Positions 12,878 through 24,982 of a stretch of 64,000 bases of DNA are shown here, piece by piece; the first letter of the stretch is position 1; every line of letters begins with the position of its first letter. Source of the stretch: Diphasiastrum complanatum (lineage: Eukaryota > Streptophyta > Lycopodiopsida > Lycopodiales > Lycopodiaceae); assembly GCA_029204225.1 (NCBI GenBank), contig CM055098.1, positions 9,279,746-9,343,745 of the forward strand, written 5' to 3'. The position numbers were made by a program, and so were the translations under genes. The notes beneath the pieces are model-generated. The model saw only the letters and a list, made by a program, of their open reading frames with translations, was not told the origin of the DNA and searched no databases.

Positions 12878-13887
12878 CTGCAAAAAAAAATAAGTAAACA
12901 AAATCATTTGTTCATTATTGTTAATAAAAAAATTTGTAAAATTTATTTGAGCTACATTTTAAGCACTTAAAAATTGATGAAGGAAACTTAAATTCATACA
13001 TAAATGTTCCAAGTACAGAGATATGTTACAAATTGGATTATTGAAATATACTTAATCATAATTAGATCCAGCTGAGTCGTCTTTGTCTTGGCCATTGACG
13101 TCGCAATCAGACTCATGTGAATGCGATGCATGGGATTGTGAATGTGATATCTGCATCCAATGAATATGATTTAGTTATCTGAGAAATGTGATGAGAGTGA
13201 AAGTCAGACCACATGAATGTAGTGAAGTTAAAGTACATCTTGAAGCCATCAATACTCAGATCTAGAATATCCATCCGAATCAAGACACAAGGAAGACTTG
13301 AAGTTTGTGAAGAGAGAATTCCCCGAAAAGTAGCGTCAATTAGTGCAAGAAATAAATTCAAATAAATGAGTTAAGGGTCTAGGGTAGAACAAAAAAAGTG
13401 ATTCTTTGCATTCAACCATAGTTGAATATATTACAGGACACCACAATAATCACACGTCAACCACAATAATTACACTTTATAATAGATAGATTAAACATTT
13501 CTACATGGTTTTAGGGCCAAATACATTTCAATTATATGACTAGTCAAGATTCAAGATTAATAAAAAACTAGCTGCATCGAAAGATGGCTGACAAATGTAC
13601 GAATAAAAATGATAGATGTAAAAACATGTACACAGTGTTTGTAAACATGGAAAGGCTAGCTATAGAGCCAAAACACTAGCTAGACCTATCATATTCCTCC
13701 TCATCATTTTTGCCTTGTGGAGCTTGTTTTGCTTGCATGCGCAAGACACATGAATTAGTCTTCCGAACAATCGTATGAGAGTGGGAGAGAATAGCAAGTT
13801 TAAAGAAGATAAAATGGATTTGATATATACCTGAGGAGCAGGAGCAGCTTCCAAGTTTATACGCACATCTTGCCTAAAGAAACGAAA
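12878..13887. other. Stretch without recognisable gene between copy A and copia-B
   Basis: It starts with intron-like sequence of the copy A transposase and continues as AT-rich DNA. Short open frames at 13113-13361 and 13660-13896 match nothing I know. The last 11 bases before the copia-B LTR (AAGAAACGAAA) also precede the 3' LTR at 37638. This may be chance or reflect a recombined flank. Confidence 0.35.
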
Positions 13888-14911
13888 TGTTTCCAACTAC
13901 AAAGCCTTGTTAGCTTTCAGCCCTCAGCCTGACAAAGATGTTTGCGAACTCAAAAATTTGGAGACACGAAACACGAAGAGTTTCGTGAACACGAAAGTCA
14001 AAGGAGACGAAGACGAACGATTCGCGAACACTGAAGTCAAAGACGAAGACGAACGGTTCGCGAACACGAAAGATCTACGAACGAGATTCCTTTGCAGTCC
14101 AGTACGAGAGAAAAGGCATATGAGCAAAATGAAACCCGTTTTTCCCTCATGCTCCAAAGAGTACCAACTAAGATCACGCAAGTACCCAGAAGTACAGAGA
14201 TCTGATCTGATGGCATGACATCAGCAGATACTTCCTAGGTCGTGGCTAATCTGCCACTCTTGTAACTCCCTAACTAGTTGCTTAATCACTCTAATCTTAG
14301 ATTTACATAGAGAGACCATGCTTACTGGATGATTCTTGACATATAGATCAACAGAATACACATAGTATAATAGCGAAATAGTCTGATGCTAGTAAGCAAT
14401 CAAGACAAAAAATATAGAATACTTGTCCGCCTGCGTGCGAAGACAATTCTGTCTAGGATCAGAAGATCCAACTGTCCGCTAGTAAAGCAAGACGATTACT
14501 CATGGGAGAACCGTGTTTCTCTCATGCCAATGCACTGCATGGATATGCATGCAGTGCTTAAGAAATCAGAGAAAAGAAATCAATAGATGATATTGTAGCC
14601 TTCGTGCACATATCAATTTGTGTTGTGTCTGATCTTGAATGCAAATATTTTTGTTGTTAATCGCGTGTCTGAGTTTCTTCTTGTTCATTTTGAATTCCGC
14701 AATTTGGTTCAAACTATGTTGAATGTTGTATTAATTTTATGAACGTAGATCAGTAGTGACTGACTACAATCTGGAGGACTGTAGGAGTGATTCAGTTGGC
14801 AGTGTCCAATGATCGCATCTGAACTCCATCCGAGATGAAGAGAGTCATGCTTGATTCGCCTTCGCGAAAGTTTCGAAAATCCGACAAATTCACCAATCAT
14901 CATTCTCAACA
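13888..14911 (+). repeat. 5' LTR of copia-B
   Basis: It begins TGTTTCCAACTACAAAGCC and ends CTCAACA just before the primer-binding site. The beginning matches the 3' LTR at 37638, the LTR at 40209 and the inverted one ending at 50954. The LTR holds short internal direct repeats built on ACGAAACACGAAGAGTTTCG and AACACGAAAGTCAA (about 13960-14070), whose number differs among copies. In all copies the pol frame runs on into the LTR. Confidence 0.85.
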
Positions 14912-14912
14912 A

Positions 14913-14924
14913 TGGCATCAGAGC
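14913..14924 (+). other. copia-B primer-binding site
   Basis: TGGCATCAGAGC lies immediately after the LTR end. It is one base off the initiator-methionine tRNA complement TGGTATCAGAGC that plant copia elements usually use, and which occurs exactly at 46995-47006. Confidence 0.8.
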
Positions 14925-15027
14925 TGGTCATCCTGTCAAACTCTGACATAGTCGAGAAGCTATCAGATCCAGGAGGCCAAGCATTCAAACAATCAACCAT
15001 CAACAAGGAAACAGACTTCAAGAAACA

Positions 15028-17421
15028 ATGGCTTCAATCAGCAGCATGCAGAGCAAGATCTGCACGATACTTGATTCTTCAGGATCTAACTTTCTAGCCT
15101 GGAAAGTTAAGACATTTTTGATACTCAAGGGTGAAGGACTCTTCCCCTGGGTGGATGGCACAGAAGAAATGCCTACAACAACATGCAAGGAGCTACGCGA
15201 ATGGAGGGAGAAAAACGACAAGGCAGTAGCCTTGCTATAATCTTCCATCGAAGATAGCCTCACACTTGACCTGGTTGCACTCTTCAAGGCTAAAGAGATG
15301 TGGGATGCATTGCTCACCAGATTTCAAATGAAATCAAGAAGTCAGATCATGATGCTGGAAGATCAGCTGACAAATTTGCAGTGGGATGGAAAGACCTCAC
15401 CTCTTTTGTGAGAAAGATGAGGGATCTGTTTCTATCACTACGTAACTCTGGAGTAGAGAATGCAGTGTAAGCTGAGAAGCAGCTCACATACTTGTTGACA
15501 GCCTTACCCAGATCTTTCCAGACGACACGAATCCTACTCGCGAAAGATCCTACCATGAACCTCGAAAAAGTGATATCGAGATTCGAGAGGAAGTCGAGGC
15601 CAGAGAACACCTTGATCACAAGGATGGTTCTGACCAGGCCCTCTACGACAACAAAGAAAAATCAAAGAAGCAATTTAAGCCGAAGAGGGAGTCCAATTAG
15701 GGACAGGATCGTGACCAGCAAGCAGAGGGAACAAGCAAGGGCAATTGGAAGACCAAAGAGAGGTCAAAACAACAAGGTGCAGACAAGAAGTCTTGTGTGA
15801 GATGCAGAAGAGACGGGTCAATCCCAAGATTGAGTGTATCCATTGCACAAGGGTCACGCAGCCATGGATTGCCGCCAGAACCCAAGGAATAAATTAGCAC
15901 AGAACAGACAAGAGAACAACAATAGTTTGTCCTATGACGAGGAGCTCGAGAGCTCAAAGATGAGCAAAAAAAGAACGAACATAAGTTGTTCGACCACCTA
16001 CATCTGTGAAGATGTGTGTGCAAAATCAACGTTTGACACACATGAGGTGATCCTAGATTCAGGAGCCACCTCACACTTCATGACATCAAGATGGTTAATG
16101 TCTGATTTCAGAAGTGCAGATCCTTCAAGATTCATAGTTCTTGGAGATGGATCTAAACATCAAGTGAACGACATTGGTTCATTATGGCTCAACACCAACG
16201 GTAGAGACAGACGACTCGAAGACGTTCTGTTTGTGCCTACTTTGCAATAAGACTTGCTCTCTGTAGCAAGAATAGCAGATGCAGGGATGCGTGTGACGTT
16301 TTCTAATGAAGCATGCAACGTGATTGACGTCAGTACCAGTACTCTCATCGCTCAAGATAGAAGGAGAGGGAATCTGTACCATCTGAAGGTACGCCTACCT
16401 ACAAATCAAGTGCATCAGACTCATGACGACTCGCCAGACACTCTGTGGCACAAAAGACTCTGCCACATGAACTCAATGGCACTTTACCATGCAAGCCATC
16501 ATGGAGCGATAATAGGGGTCAACATCTCGAATGCAACCAGTTCGACCACCTGTGATGCGTGTCAAGATGTCACGCACACCATTCATCAAAGACTCCTACA
16601 GAACGACAAAGATTTTGGAGCTAGTGCACTCTGACATTTGTGGACCATTCAACGTGATCTCAGTAGGAGGTTCAAAGTATTACATAACCTTCATTGATGA
16701 TTATAGCAAATTTGCCATAGTGTATTTCACTCAAAATAAATCTGAAGCACTTGATAAATTCACAGAATATGTAAATTGGACAGAAAGATGCACATGCAGC
16801 AAAGTGAAGCAAATAAGAACAGATCGAGGTGGCAAATATATCTCGAATCGCTTCACTGACTTCTGCAATGATCGTGGCATCATTCACAGAAGAACTGCAG
16901 CCTACACATCGCAACACAATGGTGTTGCTGAACGAAAAAATAGGACCCTAATGGAAACAACCAAATGCATGATGGCCTACTCGAAGGCTCCAAGGGCACT
17001 ATGGGCTGAAGCAATAGCTACAGCTGCATACATCTAGAACATGACAGGTAAGTCTGGTGTTCCTCCCACGACACCACATGAGCTATGGTGGGGTAGAAAG
17101 CCCAACCTGTCTCACATCGACATCTTTGGCTGTGCAGCTTATGCACATATACCTGATAAGCTTCGTAAGAAGCTTGATGAGAAAGCCGAGTAGGGATTTC
17201 TGGTAGGTTATGACAACAATTTGTCATACTATAGAATCTACATGCTAGACATGAACACTATGAAAATAGTGAGAGATGTCAGATTTGATAAGAGCAGGAC
17301 AATGGCCAATGACGATCCTGTCAGCTACGAAGTTCTGGAGAGACAATACTATGACCTACCACCAGTGACAGAGGGAGCAGCAGACGAACACGAAAACGAA
17401 ATTTTTTGAGTCGTCTCCCAT
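15028..17421 (+). pseudogene. copia-B gag, protease and integrase (5' portion of pol)
   Basis: The gag start is MASISSMQSKICTILDSSG with SNFLAWKVKTFLILKG. A premature TAA closes it at about 15238 and the rest of gag runs in shifted frames. A degraded knuckle (CIHC, then shifted KGHAAMDC) lies at about 15834-15880. The protease motif VILDSGATSHFMTSRW is at about 16050. Integrase shows LWHKRLCHMNS, TFIDDYSKFAIVYF, IRTDRGGKYISNRF and SQHNGVAERKNRT. Several stops occur (16250, 17037, about 17193). The frame ends at 17409, 12 bases before the DNA-transposon terminus. The structure is complete but the gene is dead. Confidence 0.9.
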
Positions 17422-17475
17422 CATTAGAGGAGTTACAAACATCAAAAGGGCCGTCTAAGAAATGCCACATAGGAC
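17422..17475 (+). repeat. Left terminal inverted repeat, outer transposon
   Basis: The start CATTAGAGGAGTTACAAACA, then ATCAAAAGGGCC, matches the inner left end at 24454. It also matches the reverse complements of the right ends at 33777 and 35853. The two left ends share a further block (AATGCCA and TAGGA) that the right ends lack. Confidence 0.85.
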
Positions 17476-17736
17476 AAAAAAAAACGTCAAATTTTAAAAC
17501 TCTGACAGACTTTCAGATCCATTTTAGCTTACCTTACTCGTAATGTGTAGTTAACATGACACGATTATGATGCATGCGACTACAACTTCAAGAACCTATG
17601 ACGCTCATTAACTAACTTTTTCAAATTTGAAAATGAGATTGTGTCCCTCGTTTTAACTAGCGAGAGAATAAACATAGAATCTCAGGTATGCCATGGATGA
17701 AGAATATTGTCTATTTTCTTTTTGGTCTGTCAGCTG

Positions 17737-20358
17737 ATGTTTACGGAGATGTCTCAGTTTCATCTACACATTGTTCTCCCTGTCGAGAATGCTCCAATAG
17801 CTAAAAGAGGAGTAGTGAAAGAATCCACAGTTTCTCCACTTGATATGATCACTCACAGAATCAACCAAAGAAAGAATTATGATTTGTGGATTGATGGAAG
17901 TTTGTATCCATTAGATCCGAGCTCGATGCAAGCTCCACAATTTCAATCCATCACACAATTAGTAAAGTTTTTGTGTGACGGAGAAAATGGTTTACTGGGT
18001 TATTGTGAAAGATTGACGACTTATGGTGTTGCAAACTTGCTAAAGAAAATACAGAGTTTAGAATGTATGTTAAATGGTTTGCTTGCTGACTATAGAGAAA
18101 AAGAGACCGCATTATTACAAACAAAAGAAGATAATGCACATTTACATAATATTATGTTAAATTTGAATGCAAGTAGTGATCAATTCTGAGAAGTTGTTCA
18201 GACATTATGTATATCAAATGACCAGTTAAAAGAAGAAACTCGCATACTAGATAAGAAATTAAAAAGAAACAAGCGAAAAGAATTCTGAAAGACATTGATG
18301 AGCTTTCACTAAATGGAGGCCAACGGAGAAAAAATATTCAAGCATTTAAGTAAGGATTTGATTTGAATAAGTTTTATTTTAGTTTTGTGAAGTAGCATGA
18401 CATTTATTATGTGTCCTATTTGGGTTTCTTGATTTTCATAATCATTTGCAGATCAGCATTGGTTGCAAATGAGCATCTGAAGGACAATGACCTGATCGAA
18501 AAATCACTGAGTTCGGTATTGACAACCAAGTCCACAAAGTCTTTATTGGACAATAATCGATATTCTCGAATCAAGTCCAAGGTCACTGAGGCTTTGATGA
18601 ACGAGGTCGGTAAGGTTATCGACTGTACGTTAATTCAGGGAGCATGTGATTTCTCAAGTATTAGCAGGGAGGCATATGCCAGTATATTTAAAATTATTAA
18701 AGAGGCTTTTGGACAAAATTTCCCATTCCTCGCCCTTTTTAGATAAGATTGGAGAGAGATGTATTGAATAAGGGTATGCAAAATGTCATTGGAATCCCTT
18801 TTCACATCAATGAGATTTACAATTCAAAGTCTGGCAATTTGTCATATAATTCTACCAACAACATATTTGTGGATTTGAATCATTTATTGAGATTTATAGT
18901 GAAATTCTATAATTTTACAAGTGTTAGTATGAGCAAACTTATTCTGGTGGTCAAGCTAGATGAATCGGAAGTTATAAAAGGACAAAAGTTGGAAAGAGTA
19001 AGTATTACTCTCATGAATGGAGCATTGAGCAATGCAACAAACTCAAGGGATCTCAACTTCAGTGTGCAATCAGAAAACAACATATGGTGGCTAGCATGTT
19101 TTCAGGTAAAAAATGGCTGTTATTCATGTGCAATTTTTTTTGGTGATTGTTTTGAATGCATAAAAACTTGTTATTCCATATGTTGAACAGGTTATCAAGG
19201 AGGATCACGATGTTCTTTCCTAGATTTTTAGCAGAACAAGTTATCCAGATATCATAAAGGATCATATGATGGCAAAGTACTTTGTGTTCCTGAAAGAGGT
19301 GAATGTATGGTGGAATGGCACTTAGCTGGAGACTTGAAGTCATTGAAATGTATGTTCAATGTATCTCATGGAGCAAATTTGAAACATCCATGTCTATATT
19401 GTATGAAATTATCAAATGACATTTCAAGGAACACAAAGAGATATTGAAGATCCTAACTGGAAACCAGTACTACCAATCCCTTTACAAAATGTGCATATTT
19501 GCACACTTCATGGAGAGGTGAGGATCATAGAGAAATTAATATATCTTCATATCTTGTTTGCATGGAATACTAAGCCAGAGTCAGCATCAAAACAAGCAAT
19601 CGCTCGATTAGAGGAAGTGTTGTCAAAAGCAGGCCTTCATAAAGGCCATGTTAAAATACAAAAAGATGAAAAGCTTTCGGGAAAAACAGGAAACGTACCC
19701 AATAAACCTAGCATAGGAGGAGTCAAAGCTTGTCAATTTTTATCAAATCATTCTAAAGAGTCGTCTAAGATCCAATACTCAGTTTGGAAAGATGTTATTT
19801 CTGCAACAGAAGACTTTGAAGATAAAGGAACAACAAGGGTAAAGAAGGTTGAAGTATGAAAAAAGCTCGATAATATGATTGAAGTGCTTAGAAAAGACAC
19901 AATTTCATATGCAGATGCACTCCTATTGGAGAAAACAACAATAGAGTTTGTAGATGCAGTTCGGGTGGCTTGGGGCTCAGATTACATCACCCACTACATG
20001 GTAAGATACATTTGAACAGTGTCTTACAATTTCATAATTTTAGTATAACTTGCTTGATAGATTCTAACCAATGCATAAATCTTTGATATTGCAGCACATA
20101 CTAAGGCATCATGCATCATTTTTTGCAAAAAAGTATGGCAGTTTGAGTTTGTGGTCCTCACAAGGAATGGAGAAATCACATTGGCAGGCAAGAGCAGCAT
20201 TTCATCGAAATACACAACATGGTGGAACATCCTCAAAAAATAGTTACATCATTCAGCTATTCCAATGGTTTTATAGACGAGTTCAAGTTCGATACACAAC
20301 AAGATCAACTGAATATCAAAGATGCAAAAAAGCATGTAAATTTATAAGCCAAAATTAG
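17737..20358 (+). pseudogene. DDE-like transposase with introns, outer copy (broken)
   Basis: Exon 1 (about 17737-18340) encodes FHLHIVLP, DLWIDGSLYPLDP and a coiled-coil-like stretch (LLGYCERLTTYGV). It is broken by TGA at 18187 and 18286. Exon 2, after an acceptor near 18451, gives SALVANEHLKDND and DFSSISREAYASIFK, then a frameshift near 18720, then NNIFVDLNHLLRFIVKFY, the first acidic motif LDESEVIKGQ, and a donor after WWLACFQ at about 19105. Exon 3 has an early TAG, then in shifted frames HLAGDLKSLKCMFNVSHGA and HPCLYCMK, then PNWKPVLPIPLQNVHICTLH and LSGKTGNVPNKPSIGG. Exon 4 (from about 20095) has LSLWSSQGMEKSHWQARAAF. The acidic residues in KLDES, AGDLK and QGMEK are the likely DDE triad. 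This is inference from conservation. Confidence 0.8.
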
Positions 20359-20439
20359 ATTGATGGCATTCAATAAAGATTAAACGCATGTGATCAAAAA
20401 TTCTCAAATTTCACATACATTAACTGGAAAATAGTACAA

Positions 20440-21971
20440 TCATTTTTTTTCATCGTCTCTAAGGACAATTTTTGCTGTGTGGTCATGAAGGAACTTTTTC
20501 CTATCATATGGATCCAAAAATCGAGTGGATCGCCTTTTGCTCAGATCTATATATCCTGATAGAATTGCCAGAGTAGATGATCTCATAGGAACATTTTTTG
20601 GCACGTAATTGAACACTTTAAGAGCAACATCTCTTTTGACAAAAATGATTCTATATGTATTTTTTGGATATTTATGCCCTTGGGCAAAATAAGATAGGGC
20701 CTTGATGGCCATGATTAAGGTTCTTGCATTCACAAAAAACCTTTCATGAAGAATACAAATTTCATTATTTACAAAATGTTTCAAATAATGAGCCAATGAG
20801 GCATCCTTTTGTCTCCCGCCTTGTCTCTCTCTCAATCCTCCATGCCTGCTAGCAAAGGCATCAACTTCAACGATATCTTACAACACATAATCAAGTGTTA
20901 GTCAAACTAACAGATCAATCATCAATTACACGTTAAATAGTAAATGATTTTGTGAGAAGGTGTACTTACCAAATCTTCCTCGTCAGCTTGGATCATAGTA
21001 GTAGCTTCTAGATTGTGACCAGCAATAATGGTGAATTGCTGGCCAGCTGGAATAGTATATATGAGAGGTGGCGGATACTTTTTCTGAAAAGCCAAAAACT
21101 CCTCCTCACTTAGCATATTAGCCTCATATGTCCTGCTCTCAGATAGCATCCTTTGAAGGGCATCTGTGCCACTTGCCCATTCTACCTAGTCCTCATAGTC
21201 GATACCATCTATGAGGTCGTCATCATCAAAGTCAATAAAATCATTAAATTCAGAAATCATTCTTGACATAAGAGATAATATCGCATCTTCTTTGAGATCC
21301 ATTACGTCTCCGATGTCGCTAATGGACAAGAATGCAATATCGTCCATATGGTACACAGGGAGGTCCATCAGGGTTCTACTCTGGTCAATCTCGTTCACGG
21401 TAGATAAGGGAGAGATAGACAAAGAACGAGCCTTGGCAGGATCATATTGTTGTGCTTGTCTGGCCTCCTCTACATCTCCTAAAACCTCATCAGTAATGGA
21501 AACCTCTGAAGCCACACGAGTGGTAGGGGCAGACAAACCAATCATGGACAACCCAGAAGATTCTGCCTTGTTAGGGATAAGAGCAGATAAGAAAAACATG
21601 AAGGCCATACCCTCCTGAGCGAAGCGACATACTCGATTGTGTTCCTCACAGGGTATGACACGTTTAAACAGATCAATAAGTTTGGTAAACTTACGATCAT
21701 GCCTTTGTTTGGCACTAGGCTGAGCATGAGTCAAATCTGTGAAATGCACAAATCTCAGGCCGTCCATCAGAAGGGTACCTTGTTGCAAGCACTCATAAAA
21801 ATCCTTGTATAGTTTAGGAAAAACTTCCCTGTGCTCAATAACAAATCTCTCTATGTCAGACTGCAAATCGAAATAGGACAAAAAATGGGCCTGTTTGTCG
21901 CTAACCTCAGCATCAACAAGGAAAGAACTAAGAGCTCTATAATAGGTCAAACTAACAGAAGAGGAGGCCAT
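20440..21971 (-). pseudogene. Transposon ORF2, unknown acidic protein, outer copy (nearly intact)
   Basis: The start is MASSSVSLTYYRALSSF at 21971. The first 261 codons are open and include FTDLTHAQPSAKQRHDRKF, EEHNRVCRFAQEGMAF and the acidic end FDDDDLIDGIDYED. One in-frame TAG follows (about 21186-21188). The frame then reopens (QRMLSESRTYEANMLSEEEF) to a donor after IQADEEDL near 20970. A last exon to 20440 gives DASLAHYLKHFVNNEICIL and LIMAIKALSYFAQGHKYPKN. It ends with DDEKK and a stop. I recognise no family. It diverges from the H3-Ulp1 gene across an 845-bp promoter. It is the best-preserved gene of the outer copy and a good source for remote-homology searching. Confidence 0.75.
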
Positions 21972-22816
21972 ATCGATATGAGGCGCCGGTTACCAAGGGG
22001 ACATAAACGGTGTGATCGTGGGCGCATGATGGCGATATGCACTGTGCACAATTCTGAATATCAGAACCACACGCCAGGGAAGTAGTGCAACTATGGAACT
22101 GTCTATTTGGCGCGTGGTAGCGATATTGTATGTACTGATTTTGGAGCATGTCGGTTTCCTGGACTCAATATGCGAAACTGAATTCCGAAAACGACACTCA
22201 TATATATAGTCTAATACAGAGCATCTGAATCGTATACGTGTTTCTATAACATGCGATCAAAATTGCCACATGTGTGAAAACGACGGCCAAATCATTTGCA
22301 TGACATGTGTACACTTTGGATCTTGACCCATGTCCTTGCACGTGCATGCCAACTGTACGATCGTACGAGCCAGTCATCCCATGACGTGTGTGTGGCCCAG
22401 ATATTGACACGTGTCCTCGCACGTGCATGCCAACCGTATGATCGTACGAACCGCTGATGTCTTGACACGTGAAAGCTCCGTGTGATGACACGTGTGACCA
22501 CACGTGTGGGGAGTGGAGGTGGTCACATCACACGTGTGAATATGATGGGACGTTCTACATGTATAAAAGGATCTTTTCGACTCATATTTTGGTTTTGGAT
22601 TTCTTCGTTCCCTAGCTCTCCTCAGCTTTCTCCGTTCACTTCTGCTTTGCTATACGCATGTCGCTACCATGCACCGAGAGACTCACATACGAACACAGCT
22701 TCCCCCTCCGTGTGTCGTGGAGATACGCCATCTGCCATATCGCCATCATGCGCCTCCCCTGTTGGATATGCACTTTTCTTTCTCATTGGCGTGTCATATT
22801 GATACCTTAGCTTGAA
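21972..22816. promoter_or_regulatory. Divergent promoter of outer copy: ACACGTGT array between mirrored ATATCGC motifs
   Basis: The region lies between ORF2 (-) and H3-Ulp1 (+). At about 22320-22545 it holds repeated ACACGTG(T) palindromes (such as GACACGTGT, CACACGTGTG). A perfect 19-bp inverted repeat GGCGCATGATGGCGATATG (22021-22039) and its complement (22736-22754) flank them, each beside one start codon. A related pair (GGCGCGTGGTAGCGATAT near 22111; ATGTCGCTACCATGC near 22657) is similarly mirrored. A TATAAAAGG box is at about 22562. The layout suggests a two-sided promoter for the two genes. Confidence 0.65.
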
Positions 22817-24453
22817 ATGGCCCATACCAAGCAAACATCATGCCTTACCACATTTTCCCAGCCTCCTCGCCCTCTTGTACAAAGGGTAGTGGGCATTGGT
22901 AGGAGAGTAGGTCGGCCCATAAGACCATGGTTAAGGGATATCAGAAAACTTCAGAGGACAACAAATCTTCTGATTCCCCTTGCTCCTTTCTACAGGTTTG
23001 TGAGATTAGTGACAAGGTCAATCTCACATGATGTTCGTTGGAACATAACAGCCCTGGAAGCCCTCCATACTGCCTATGAAGACTTTCAAGTCAAATTCTT
23101 TGAGGACTCCACGCTTTGCACAGTGCACGCTAAGAGAGTTACCCTCATGCCTCAGGACATGCATCTTGTCATGAGGCTGAGGAGTACATACGATCAGGTC
23201 TTTAAGAGTGGCTTCACCTCTAGGCCACCACCTATAGAGAGAGGGCCTGTTCCTCAACGATGAAGGAGAAAGTAGACCAAGCCCACCAGGCCTGCTAGGC
23301 AAAGGGTGGTACTCAGCGAATCACCATCTTCCCCTCACATCTCTCGTCCTTTGGTTGGACCATCACACCATTCTGTAGTGCGTTCTTCTCCTTCCACCAC
23401 CCCTATCTATTCAAGTAGTTCCTCTTCCATTCCCTCCATTCCATCCCACAATAACGAAGATATAACCTCTACTGTAGATAAAATAATATCGGATCTAGAT
23501 ATAAGTTTAATAGGTGATTTTTATAAGGATCTTTGTGTAAGATTTCTTGTTGATCCCAAAGATTCATTTTTGGATTCTGAGAGGTATATGGTTTTTGATG
23601 AGTATGTTGTCAAAGAGATTGATAAGCTAGGAGGTCAATTTTCTTTTTGTCTAAGCTCAATTAATTATGTAAATTACATAAATAAAGACTTATGTGATGT
23701 CGTAAAGGAGAAGACAGCAGATATATCAGATCCAGTTGTGGAGGCTGGTTTGATGTATTTTGTAAATAGATGTAAATGCGATGATACTAAGGACATTGGA
23801 GTTGTGCTATCCTTTTTTGCACACAGCCTTCATAGTCCAACTAAGGCGACGAAGTATCTTCTCCATACAACCTCGGAGACCAAAGTCTTTATTATTCCAT
23901 ACTGTCAGAAGTAAGTGATTACATAGAATATATTCAAGTAATATTTTTAATAGGTATTGTAATTCCTTTAGTTTAACTAATTATCTCTTGTTTGTAGTAA
24001 GCATTGGAGTATGCATATAGTCTCCCTTAGGGAAGATTTAGATGAGATCATTAATCCCATCTATTTAAAGATGGATTCCTTGAAGTCTACCCATGCTGAA
24101 ATGGACGTGATGTACGGCAGAATGTTGCCATTTTTGCCAAGGCTGGATGGGGCCACTATAAATAGCCACCTGGAGATTGTTGATGTAGAAGTAAGTATTT
24201 CTCATCAAGTATCTGATAGGTAATTTGTTTTTCTCAGAGTGCACAACTAACCTATTATATGTTTTGTGATTAAAGTCAGCTCAGCAAGATGATGGACATA
24301 GCTATGAATGGTTTTCCATCCGCAATGTACAGGACTTCTTAGAGTGGTACATCATGCAATCCGGGGCTCCAGATATATGAAAGATAAATAGACTAGTGAA
24401 TGGCCTAACTAAGTTATTTTCGATTTGGTTTTTGATAAGTCAATCGACTCGGT
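22817..24453 (+). pseudogene. Histone H3-like domain fused to Ulp1/C48 protease, outer copy (split by inner transposon)
   Basis: The start MAHTKQTSCLTTF resembles the H3 tail (ARTKQTAR). The fold follows in H3 order: LRDIRKLQRTTNLLIPLAPF (39-58), RWNITALEALHTAYEDF, FFEDSTLCTVHAKRVTLMPQ and a C-terminal LVMRLRSTYD. The tail is about ten residues shorter than in H3 and lacks ARKS motifs. Loop 1 has canonical H3 length, unlike the usual CENH3. Two stops in the linker (23261-23263 and about 23276) interrupt an otherwise continuous frame into the second domain. That domain has introns with donors at 23911 and 24191 and acceptors at about 23997 and 24275. It carries the protease motifs NKHWSMHIVSL (His), YLKMDSL (Asp) and SAQQDDGHSYEWF, where the catalytic Cys is replaced by Tyr. 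The inner transposon interrupts the next intron; the last exon is at about 33795-33963. Confidence 0.85.
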
Positions 24454-24510
24454 CATTAGAGGAATTCTCAATATCAAAAAGACCCTTTAAGGAATGCCAT
24501 GTAGGATATA
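24454..24510 (+). repeat. Left terminal inverted repeat, inner transposon
   Basis: CATTAGAGGAATTCTCAATA followed by TCAAAAAGACCCTTTAAGG. It pairs with the right end at 33777 and shares an AATGCCATGTAGGA extension with the outer left end. Confidence 0.9.
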
Positions 24511-24979
24511 CAAAAATATCAAAATAAATAAAACAATATTGTTTATTTGCTTGCCCACACCACTCCCAAGGCCTCCCCAACTCCCAATGATATAACCACA
24601 GTGTCTATAGTCACAGTTAAGAACTGTTAACAGTTCGCAGTATAACTTGACTAAACTCAAAAATATTCCCTCCATTGGTTACAAAAAGGGCAATATTTTC
24701 ACTGGATCTAGAATATGACCGCCATCCCCAAATTCGAATCAGGAAAAATTGCAAAATGTCTACATATGCATTCCTTCCACGAGAATGGAAATATAAGCGC
24801 CAACTACCTATTGAAATGAAAAAATGAGCGGCATTTTTAAATTTGAATCAAGCATACAAGCATGGAGATTGGATTGATCGTACATAGTATATAATATAAT
24901 CAAAGATGAGTATTTTGTTTTGCTTCATAGAATCTGGTCATAGTACTTTGATGCAACTGATTACTCTATTATTTTTTTT
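24511..24979. other. 5' non-coding region of inner transposon
   Basis: AT-rich sequence lies between the left TIR and the transposase start. No gene is seen. A promoter for the transposase is expected here but no specific element could be pinned down. Confidence 0.4.
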
Positions 24980-24982
24980 ATG

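Noticed and set aside
8024-13887. Terminal inverted repeats for copy A
   Set aside because: No CATTAGAGGAGTT-like sequence found by eye on either side; copy A is reported as truncated.
22817-23263. A host histone H3 or CENH3 gene
   Set aside because: It sits inside TIR-bounded elements, recurs in three copies with the same transposon neighbours, is fused to a protease and diverges strongly from canonical H3. Loop 1 is not lengthened as in the usual CENH3.
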